Assembly (NCBI RefSeq): GCF_013466785.1
Contig: NZ_CP059163.1
Span: 3,348,001-3,412,000, forward strand
Reading direction: 5' to 3'
Source: Nocardioides marinisabuli
GTDB taxonomy: Bacteria; Actinomycetota; Actinomycetes; Propionibacteriales; Nocardioidaceae
DNA length: 64,000 bases
The notes beneath the pieces were generated by a model. That model ran no database searches and was not told the DNA's origin. It was given only the letters and a program-made list of their open reading frames with translations. Numbering within the stretch: the first letter of the stretch is position 1; each line of letters begins with the position of its first letter. The position numbers and the translations under genes were made by a program. Below are positions 58,047 to 64,000 of the stretch, piece after piece.

Positions 58047-59329
58047 CCGGGGTCGTCCCGCAGTCGTCCTCGACGGCGGCCGCGCAGCGCCGCACGGTCG
58101 CGACCCTGGTGCTGACCCAGGCCGTCGGCGCGGTCGGCATCACCATCGGCATCGCCACCGCCTCGCTGCTGGCGCGCGACATCTCCGGCAGCGAGGGGCA
58201 GGCCGGCCTCGCGCAGACCTTCCAGGTGCTGGGCGCGGCGCTGGCGTCGTACGTGCTGGCGCGGGTGATGGCGGTGCGCGGGCGCCGCCCGGGCCTGACG
58301 ACCGGCTACCTGCTGGGGGCCACCGGGGCGGTCCTCGCCGTGGTCGCCGGCAGCATCGGCTCGATGCTGCTGCTCCTGGTCGGCGCGGTGCTGCTGGGCT
58401 CGACCACGGCGGCCAACAACGCCGCCAGGTACGCCGCCACCGACCTCGCCGAGCCCGCCCAGCGCGGCCGGGCCCTCGCGGTCGTGGTGTGGGCGACCAC
58501 CATCGGCGCGGTCGCCGGGCCCAACCTGACCGGCCCGGCGGCGGCGCTGGCGCGCTGGCTGGGCCTCCCCGAGCTGACCGGCCCGTTCGCGCTGGGCAGC
58601 GTGGGGATGCTGCTGGCCGCCGCCGTGGTCAGCACCTTCCTGCGCCCCGACCCGCTGCTGCTGGCCCGCGAGGTCGCCGGCACCGCCGGGCAGGTGCCGG
58701 CCGGCACCTCCTGGAGCCGCGTGGAGGCCGCGGTGCGCGAGCGCCCGGTCCTGCTGGCCGCGGTCGTGGCGCTCGCGGGCGCGCACGCCGCGATGGTCGC
58801 GGTGATGGTGATGACGCCGCTGCACATGGAGCACGGTGGGGCCGAGCTGCGGGTGATCGGTGTCGTCATCAGCGTGCACGTGCTGGGCATGTTCGCCTTC
58901 GCGCCGCTGGTGGGCTGGCTCGCCGACACCGCCGGTCGCCCGGTCACCCTGGGCGCCGGGGGAGTCGTCCTCGTCGTCGCGCTGGTGCTCTCGGCCGCCG
59001 CCCCCGAGGGGTCCTCGCCGCAGATCTTCGGGGGGCTCTTCCTGCTCGGGCTGGGCTGGTCGTTCGCCACCGTCGCGGCCTCGACGCTGATCGCCGACCA
59101 CGCGCCCCTCGAGGCGCGCGCCGACGTGCAAGGCTCCGCCGACCTGGTGATGAACCTGGTGGCCGCCGCCGGCGGCGGCCTGGCCGGGGTGGTGGTCGCG
59201 CTGGCGGGCTACCCCGCGCTGTCGCTCGCCTCCGTCGTGCTGGCGCTGGCCGTCCTCGGCGCCGGGGTCGCCGCGCACCGCCTCACCCCCGTGGCGGGCC
59301 CGGGCGCCCTGCCGGACCTGACAGAGTGA
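58043..59329 (+). CDS. MFS transporter
   Basis: A 428-residue membrane protein with 11-12 predicted helices. The N-terminal half starts TLVLTQAVGAVGITIGIATA; between helices 2 and 3 is VRGRRPGLTTGYLLGA, similar to the MFS loop motif, and the second half has a matching WLADTAGRPVTLGAGG. The substrate is unknown. The GTG overlaps the DUF3046 stop by 4 bp, so they are coupled. Followed within a few bases by the mtnP-like gene. Confidence 0.9.
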   Translation: MTGVVPQSSSTAAAQRRTVATLVLTQAVGAVGITIGIATASLLARDISGSEGQAGLAQTFQVLGAALASYVLARVMAVRGRRPGLTTGYLLGATGAVLAVVAGSIGSMLLLLVGAVLLGSTTAANNAARYAATDLAEPAQRGRALAVVVWATTIGAVAGPNLTGPAAALARWLGLPELTGPFALGSVGMLLAAAVVSTFLRPDPLLLAREVAGTAGQVPAGTSWSRVEAAVRERPVLLAAVVALAGAHAAMVAVMVMTPLHMEHGGAELRVIGVVISVHVLGMFAFAPLVGWLADTAGRPVTLGAGGVVLVVALVLSAAAPEGSSPQIFGGLFLLGLGWSFATVAASTLIADHAPLEARADVQGSADLVMNLVAAAGGGLAGVVVALAGYPALSLASVVLALAVLGAGVAAHRLTPVAGPGALPDLTE

Positions 59330-59334
59330 GCGCC

Positions 59335-60135
59335 ATGAACGAGACGCGTGCTGACGTCGCCGTGATCGGCGGCACCGGCTTCTACTCCTTCCTCGAGGAC
59401 CCCGAGACCGTCCGGGTCGAGACGCCGTACGGCGACCCCTCGGCGCCGGTCTCGATCGGCACGGTCGCCGGTCGACGGGTGGCCTTCCTGCCCCGCCACG
59501 GCACCGCCCACGAGTACGCGCCGCACACCATCCCCTACCGCGCGAACCTGTGGGCGCTGCGCTCGCTGGGCGTGCGCCAGGTGCTGGCCCCCTGCGCCGT
59601 CGGCGGGCTGCGCGACGAGGTCGCCCCCGGCGACGTGGTGGTGCCCGACCAGATGGTCGACCGGACCTACCGCCGGGTGCCGTCGTACGTCGAGGGCGGC
59701 GCGGTGCACCTGCCCTTCGGCGACCCCTACTGCGACCGCCTGGCCGGCGCGGTGACCGGCGCGGCCGACGACGTGCGCCACGGCGGCACGATGGTCATCG
59801 TCGAGGGCCCCCGCTTCTCCACCCGCGCCGAGTCGCGCCACTACGCCGACCAGGGCTGGTCGCTGATCAACATGACCGGGCACCCCGAGGCGGCGCTGGC
59901 CCGCGAGATGCTGCAGTGCTACACCCCGATCGCGCTGGTCACCGACATGGACGCGGGGGCCGAGAGCGGCGAGGGGGTCGGCCAGGCCGAGGTCTTCGCG
60001 CGGTTCAAGGCCAACCTCGAGCGGCTCACCGGCCTGCTCACCGCCGCCATCGAGGCGCTGCCCGACCCCGAGGGCTGCTCCTGCTCGACCTGGGCGGACG
60101 ACATGGAGCTCACCTACCAGGTGCCCGGGCTGTGA
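59335..60135 (+). CDS. mtnP: S-methyl-5'-thioadenosine phosphorylase-like
   Basis: A 266-residue purine-nucleoside phosphorylase of the MTAP/PNP family that splits methylthioadenosine (or a related nucleoside) using phosphate. The motifs are AVIGGTGFYSFLED at the N-terminus, AFLPRHGTAHEYAPHTIPYR (phosphate site), VEGPRFSTRAESRHYADQGW and INMTGHPEAALAREM (methylthio and base site). The ATG at 59335 is chosen because CAGAGT lies 7 nt upstream; a GTG at 59326 would overlap the MFS stop. Its own stop overlaps the epimerase GTG. Confidence 0.9.
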   Translation: MNETRADVAVIGGTGFYSFLEDPETVRVETPYGDPSAPVSIGTVAGRRVAFLPRHGTAHEYAPHTIPYRANLWALRSLGVRQVLAPCAVGGLRDEVAPGDVVVPDQMVDRTYRRVPSYVEGGAVHLPFGDPYCDRLAGAVTGAADDVRHGGTMVIVEGPRFSTRAESRHYADQGWSLINMTGHPEAALAREMLQCYTPIALVTDMDAGAESGEGVGQAEVFARFKANLERLTGLLTAAIEALPDPEGCSCSTWADDMELTYQVPGL

Positions 60136-61175
60136 AGGTCCTGCTGACCGGTTCGGCCGGCTTCATCGGCGGCGCGGTCGCCGAGCGGCTCGAGGCCGAC
60201 GGCGACGAGGTGGTGCGCGTCGACCTGATGCTCGACAAGGCGCACGGCGCCAGCGCCGCACCCGAGGGCACCCACCAGCTCGACGTGCGCGACGCCGACG
60301 GCTGGGGCGACCTGCTGCACGGCGTCGACGTCGTGTGCCACCAGGCGGCGATGGTCGGCGCCGGCGTCACGGTCGCCGACCTGCCGCTCTACGCCGGCCA
60401 CAACGACCTCGGCACCGCCATGCTGCTCGCGGCGATGCACGAGGCAGGGGTGCACCGGCTGGTGCAGGCCTCGAGCATGGTCGTCTACGGCGAGGGCCGC
60501 TACACCTGCCCCGAGCACGGCGAGCAGGTGCCGGCCACCCGCCCCCGCGAGGCGCTCGAGGCCGGCCGCTTCGAGAACCCCTGCCCGGTGTGCGGCGAGC
60601 CGCTGGGCTGGGCGCTGGTCGACGAGGACGCCCGGCTCGAGCCGCGGTCGAGCTACGCCGCCAGCAAGGTCGCCCAGGAGCACTACGCCATCGCCTGGGT
60701 GCGCCAGGCCGGCGCCGCCGCGGTGTCGCTGCGCTACCACAACGTCTACGGCCCGCGGATGCCCCGCGACACGCCGTACTCCGGGGTGGCGGCGATGTTC
60801 CGCTCCTCGCTCGAGCGCGGCGAGGCGCCCCAGGTCTTCGAGGACGGACGCCAGGTGCGCGACTTCGTGCACGTCGACGACGTGGCCCGGGCCAACGTGG
60901 CGGCGCTGCACGCGGTCCGCGAGGCGCCCGAGGGGCACCACCGGGCCTACAACGTGGCCTCGGGCCACCCGGTCGGCATCCGCGACGTCGCGGCCCTCGT
61001 CGCGCGTGGCACCGGCAGCGACATCGAGCCCGAGGTGACCGGCGGCTACCGCCTCGGCGACGTGCGGCACGTCGTGGCCTCGCCCCAGCGGGCCACCGAC
61101 GAGCTCGGCTTCACCGCGAGCGTGCACCCCGACGAGGGGCTGCCCGCCTTCGCCACCGCGCCGCTGCGCGACTGA
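60132..61175 (+). CDS. NAD-dependent epimerase/dehydratase with zinc-knuckle insertion
   Basis: A 347-residue extended SDR sugar-nucleotide enzyme. Rossmann motif LLTGSAGFIGGAVAERL at residues 4-20; catalytic SSYAASKVAQEHYA (Y, K); YHNVYGPRMPRDTPYSG and VFEDGRQVRDFVHVDDVARA for nucleotide-sugar binding. Between the Rossmann core and the catalytic tyrosine is an insertion with two CxxC/CxxH pairs, YTCPEHGEQ and CPVCGEP, likely to bind zinc. A similar insertion is known in dTDP-L-rhamnose 4-epimerases (recollection), but the substrate is not certain. Coupled to mtnP by a 4-bp overlap. Confidence 0.88.
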   Translation: MKVLLTGSAGFIGGAVAERLEADGDEVVRVDLMLDKAHGASAAPEGTHQLDVRDADGWGDLLHGVDVVCHQAAMVGAGVTVADLPLYAGHNDLGTAMLLAAMHEAGVHRLVQASSMVVYGEGRYTCPEHGEQVPATRPREALEAGRFENPCPVCGEPLGWALVDEDARLEPRSSYAASKVAQEHYAIAWVRQAGAAAVSLRYHNVYGPRMPRDTPYSGVAAMFRSSLERGEAPQVFEDGRQVRDFVHVDDVARANVAALHAVREAPEGHHRAYNVASGHPVGIRDVAALVARGTGSDIEPEVTGGYRLGDVRHVVASPQRATDELGFTASVHPDEGLPAFATAPLRD

Positions 61176-61177
61176 GG

Positions 61178-61206
61178 GGAGGCCCGAGGGGGGGCACCGG
61201 GCCTCC
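61178..61206. terminator. Convergent hairpin terminator
   Basis: GGAGGCCCG and CGGGCCTCC 9-bp arms around an 11-nt G-rich loop, between the epimerase stop and the stop of the opposing membrane protein. Confidence 0.6.
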
Positions 61207-62583
61207 TCACCAGGACGTGTAGAGCAGGTGCTGGACCACCAGCGCCCAGCCCACCTGCAGCCCCAGGCCCCAGCGCCGCCAGGCGCCGGGCAGCAGGGCC
61301 GCGGCGATGGTCAGCCACGGCATGAACGGCAGCCAGATCCGCTCGACCTCCGACTTGCTCATCCGCGACAGGTCGGCGACCGCGACCGCGACCACCGCCC
61401 CGAGCACCAGCACGGCCACGGTGCGGGTGCCCGGCCCCAGCGCGTCGTCGCGCAGCAGCCGCGCCCGGGCGCCGGCGTGGGCCAGCGCGGCGCCCACCAG
61501 CGGTCCGGCGCTGACCGCGAGCGCGGCCAGGTTGCCCCACATCCAGTACCAGGCCGGCCGGTCGCCGGCGATGCCGTCCCAGTAGCGCTCGGTGAGCACC
61601 GGGTAGGCCTCCCACCACGCGAAGCCGGCCGCGGCCATCGCCAGCACCGGCACCAGCGCGGCGAGCACGGCCACGGGCAGCGGGCGCCACGAGCGGGCCG
61701 CGACGAGGACCGCGAGGGCGACCGCGCCCATCAGCCCCATGCCGTAGGAGAGCAGCACGCTGCAGCCCAGCACGAGGCCGGCGGCCGCCGACCAGCCGAT
61801 CCAGGCCCGGCCGCCGGCCACCGCCCCGCGGGCCAGCAGGGCGAGCCCGGCCGCGGTGATGGCGGTGAAGACGGCGTCGGCCGAGACGGCCATGAAGACG
61901 GCCGTGGGGGAGAGGACCAGGAAGGGGGCCGCGCGGCGTGCCAGCGCCTCCGCGTCGAGGGTGCGCAGCAGCGCCAGCACCGACAGCGCCGTCGTGGCGC
62001 CCACGAGCGTGACCACCATGCCGGCGGCGAAGGAGCCGCCCAGGCCCACGCGCACCAGCCCGACGAAGAACAGCAGCGCCAGCGGCGGGTGGCCGGCCGC
62101 CTGCGTGGGCCAGTTGTCGGGGTGGCTGTAGGGGATCCGGTCGACGTAGGTGCGCAGCATCTCCGGCACGTCGTCGACCTCGCGGGCGCTGGGCAGGTAC
62201 TCCGAGGAGTGGTCGAGCACCCGGGCGACACCCTCGGTGCCGTCGACGAACGCGAGCGAGAGCATCCACGCCAGCGCGACGGCGTACGACGCCACGAGCA
62301 GCCGGCCCCACGACGCCGTCGCGGCGAAGCGGGGGAACCAGCCCAGCCCGACGACGGCGACCAGGACGGCCGGGGCGGTGCCGGGGCCGAGCAGCTTGGG
62401 GTCCCAGAAGCCGTGCAGCGGCGGTGAGGCCCACGGGTGCGCCGAACGGCTCGCCCGGCTCCAGGTCTCCCAGTCGAGCAGGACCGGCAGCGCGAAGGCC
62501 GCCACGACCAGCACCAGCGTCAGCACGAGCCCCGTGGAGGCGGCGCGGGAGCGCTGGGCGGGCTCGGTGGCTCGGGTGGGCAT
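61207..62583 (-). CDS. GT-C type membrane glycosyltransferase-like protein
   Basis: A 458-residue protein with about 11-12 membrane helices. The first loop contains the acidic YLPSAREVDDVPEML and YSHPDNWPTQAAGHPPLALL; GHPPL with the acidic loop is reminiscent of polyprenyl-phosphate-sugar-dependent transferases (mannosyltransferase-like, GT-C fold). Family identity is inferred from topology and loop motif only. The ATG has TAGGGT 6 nt upstream. Adjacent glycosyltransferase genes support a role in glycan or glycolipid assembly. Confidence 0.72.
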   Translation of the reverse strand: MPTRATEPAQRSRAASTGLVLTLVLVVAAFALPVLLDWETWSRASRSAHPWASPPLHGFWDPKLLGPGTAPAVLVAVVGLGWFPRFAATASWGRLLVASYAVALAWMLSLAFVDGTEGVARVLDHSSEYLPSAREVDDVPEMLRTYVDRIPYSHPDNWPTQAAGHPPLALLFFVGLVRVGLGGSFAAGMVVTLVGATTALSVLALLRTLDAEALARRAAPFLVLSPTAVFMAVSADAVFTAITAAGLALLARGAVAGGRAWIGWSAAAGLVLGCSVLLSYGMGLMGAVALAVLVAARSWRPLPVAVLAALVPVLAMAAAGFAWWEAYPVLTERYWDGIAGDRPAWYWMWGNLAALAVSAGPLVGAALAHAGARARLLRDDALGPGTRTVAVLVLGAVVAVAVADLSRMSKSEVERIWLPFMPWLTIAAALLPGAWRRWGLGLQVGWALVVQHLLYTSW

Positions 62584-62589
62584 GCCCAG

Positions 62590-62595
62590 ACCCTA
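62590..62595 (-). promoter_or_regulatory. -10 element, leaderless start of GT-C gene
   Basis: TAGGGT on the minus strand, 6 nt before the ATG; back to back with the promoter at 62632. Confidence 0.6.
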
Positions 62596-62631
62596 GAGGC
62601 GCGGCCACGAGGGGGGTGGGACGCGCCCGTC

Positions 62632-62637
62632 TAGGCT
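62632..62637 (+). promoter_or_regulatory. -10 element, leaderless start of GT2 gene
   Basis: TAGGCT ends 7 nt before the ATG at 62645. Confidence 0.6.
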
Positions 62638-62644
62638 CCCAGCC

Positions 62645-63301
62645 ATGCCCCTCGCCGACCTCGTCCTGCCCTGCCGCGACGAGGCGCCCGCCCTCGAGGC
62701 GCTGCTGCCCCGCGTGCCGTCCGAGTTCGCGGTCGTCGTCGTCGACAACGGCTCGCGCGACGCGACCGCCGAGGTCGCCGCGCGGCTGGGGGCCACGGTG
62801 GTGCACGAGAGTGTGCCGGGCTACGGCGCCGCGGTCCACGCCGGCCTGCTCGCCGCCACCCACGACTACGTCGCGTTCATGGACGGCGACGGCAGCTTCG
62901 ACCCCGACGAGCTGCTGGTGCTGCTCGACGACGTGGTCTCCGGTCGGGCCGACGTCGCGGTGGGGCGGCGCCGACCGGTCACCCGGGGGGTGTGGCCCTG
63001 GCACGCGCGGATGGGCAACGCTCTGATCGTCGCCTGGCTGAGACGGAGGATCACGATGGACGCGCACGACATCGCCCCCATGCGGGTCGCCCGCCGGCAG
63101 GCGCTGCTCGACCTCGGCGTCGAGGACCGTCGCTTCGGCTACCCCGTCGAGCTGCTGCAGAAGCTCACGCTGGCCGGCTGGCGCGTCAGCGAGCACGACG
63201 TCGCCTACCACCCCCGCGCCGAGGGCACCCGCTCGAAGGTCTCCGGCTCGGTCAAGGGGACCCTGCGCACCGCCCGCGACTTCTGGCGGGTGCTCTCGTG
63301 A
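62645..63301 (+). CDS. Glycosyltransferase family 2
   Basis: A 218-residue GT-A fold enzyme, cytoplasmic, without membrane helices. LVLPCRDEAPALEALL at the start, VVVVDNGSRDATAEVAA, and YVAFMDGDGSFDPDELL, where the DGDG segment binds metal and nucleotide sugar. Shorter than the usual 250-300 residues for polyprenyl-sugar synthases of this type, yet complete. The stop overlaps the DUF2064 start (GTGA), forming an operon with it. Confidence 0.92.
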   Translation: MPLADLVLPCRDEAPALEALLPRVPSEFAVVVVDNGSRDATAEVAARLGATVVHESVPGYGAAVHAGLLAATHDYVAFMDGDGSFDPDELLVLLDDVVSGRADVAVGRRRPVTRGVWPWHARMGNALIVAWLRRRITMDAHDIAPMRVARRQALLDLGVEDRRFGYPVELLQKLTLAGWRVSEHDVAYHPRAEGTRSKVSGSVKGTLRTARDFWRVLS

Positions 63302-63975
63302 CCGGCGGGGCGCCGCTGCGGGTCCTGGTCGTCGCCAAGGCCCCGGTCGCGGGTCGCGTCAAGACCCGCCTCGGTGCCGACGTGGGCGACGACGTGGCCG
63401 CCGAGGTCGCCGCCGCCTGCCTGCTCGACACCCTCGAGGCGGCCAGCGCCGCCGTCGGCGCCGAGCACTGCCACCTCAGCCTCGCCGGCGACCTAACGGG
63501 GGCCGTGCGCGGCGAGGAGATCCTCGCCGCCACCCGCGGATGGCGCACCACCGCCCAGGTCGGCGACGGCTTCGACGAGCGCCTCGCCCACGCGCACGCC
63601 GCGGTGGCCGCCAGCGGACCCGGCCCGGTGGTCCAGGTGGGCATGGACACCCCCCAGGTCACCGCCGGGCTGCTGCTAGACGCTGCCGCACCGCTCGCCA
63701 CGCACGACGCCGTGCTCGGGCCCGCCGACGACGGCGGCTGGTGGGTGCTCGCCCTGCGCGACCCGGCCGCCGCCAGCGTGCTGGCCGGCGTCGAGATGTC
63801 CACCCCGACGACGTACGACGACACGCGGGCGGCGCTGGAGGGCGCCGGGCTGTCCGTGGGCGGCACCCGGGTGCTGCGCGACGTCGACACGGTCGACGAC
63901 GCCGAGGCCGTGCTGGGCGAGATCGCCCCCGGCAGCCGGTTCGCCGGCGCGTGGCGGGGGCTGGTGGCGCCGTGA
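63298..63975 (+). CDS. DUF2064 family protein
   Basis: A 225-residue protein of DUF2064 (TIGR04282-like), a nucleotidyl/glycosyl-transferase fold. VLVVAKAPVAGRVKTRLGAD at residues 9-28, VVQVGMDTPQVTAGLL and LGPADDGGWWVLAL (metal and nucleotide site), and DVDTVDDAEAVLGEI at the end are typical. These proteins often neighbour GT2 enzymes in actinobacteria, as here; the reaction is unproven. The GTG overlaps the GT2 stop by 4 bp. Confidence 0.9.
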   Translation: MTGGAPLRVLVVAKAPVAGRVKTRLGADVGDDVAAEVAAACLLDTLEAASAAVGAEHCHLSLAGDLTGAVRGEEILAATRGWRTTAQVGDGFDERLAHAHAAVAASGPGPVVQVGMDTPQVTAGLLLDAAAPLATHDAVLGPADDGGWWVLALRDPAAASVLAGVEMSTPTTYDDTRAALEGAGLSVGGTRVLRDVDTVDDAEAVLGEIAPGSRFAGAWRGLVAP

Positions 63976-64000
63976 GCGTGCGCGACGAGCCCTTCACCAG
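63972..64000 (+). CDS. Start of next gene (cut by right edge)
   Basis: A GTG at 63972 overlaps the DUF2064 stop (GTGA) in the same way as the preceding genes, and 9 codons (VSVRDEPFT) are seen before the edge. Too short to identify; a methyltransferase often follows in similar clusters, but that is only recollection. Confidence 0.45.

Overview
The window is a high-GC actinobacterial chromosome segment of almost entirely core genes. Gene content (DlaT/SucB-type E2, GlnR-type operators, ClgR, DUF3046, DUF4191, DUF222/HNH) and the intergenic repeats fit a Nocardioides-like member of the Nocardioidaceae; the family is certain to the level of Actinomycetes, the genus is inference. No rRNA, tRNA, CRISPR array, prophage or integrase was seen.

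Region 1 (1-18.8 kb) is the nitrogen and lipoate block: glnA with a tandem GlnR operator, an RDD membrane protein, a lipoprotein, DUF4191, lipA, an ABC-2 exporter pair, lipB, a TIGR01777 epimerase, a large fused ABC exporter, sucB (two lipoyl domains), lpdA, pepA and gcvT. LipB and LipA make the lipoyl group that SucB carries and LpdA re-oxidises; GcvT works with the lipoylated glycine-cleavage H protein. The order glnA-RDD-DUF4191-lipA-lipB-epimerase-E2 matches the mycobacterial one, with the two ABC systems as extra cargo.

Region 2 (18.8-35.2 kb): a protein with a degenerate sigma-like N-terminus fused to a membrane anchor, a PhzF protein, the overlapping thyA-dfrA-racemase-Nudix operon, an XRE/membrane-protein module with two operators, an LLM flavin oxidoreductase, dapA, RNase J, ftsK, a RodZ-like protein, rimO and pgsA.

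Region 3 (35.2-44.2 kb) looks like an insertion between pgsA and cinA, which are neighbours in many actinobacteria: a secreted 5'-nucleotidase, a secreted ExeM/NucH nuclease, a DUF222/HNH gene with repeats around it and a GH15 trehalase/glucoamylase-like enzyme.

Region 4 (44.2-58 kb) resumes the conserved order: cinA, clgR, a large secreted metallopeptidase, nei2-lhr (overlapping DNA repair genes), GNAT, a DrrAB/NodIJ-like ABC system and DUF3046. Region 5 (58-64 kb) holds an MFS transporter, an MTA phosphorylase-like protein and a sugar-nucleotide epimerase / glycosyltransferase / DUF2064 cluster that runs off the right edge.

Two window-wide patterns stand out. Many genes have a TANNNT or CANNNT -10 hexamer exactly 6-7 nt before the start codon, as expected for leaderless mRNAs. 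Several genes carry single-base frameshifts, mostly in G or C runs, which looks more like sequencing error than decay. Intergenic regions hold several unexplained repeat structures: two 22-bp-period arrays, a palindrome cluster before ftsK, and REP-like elements.
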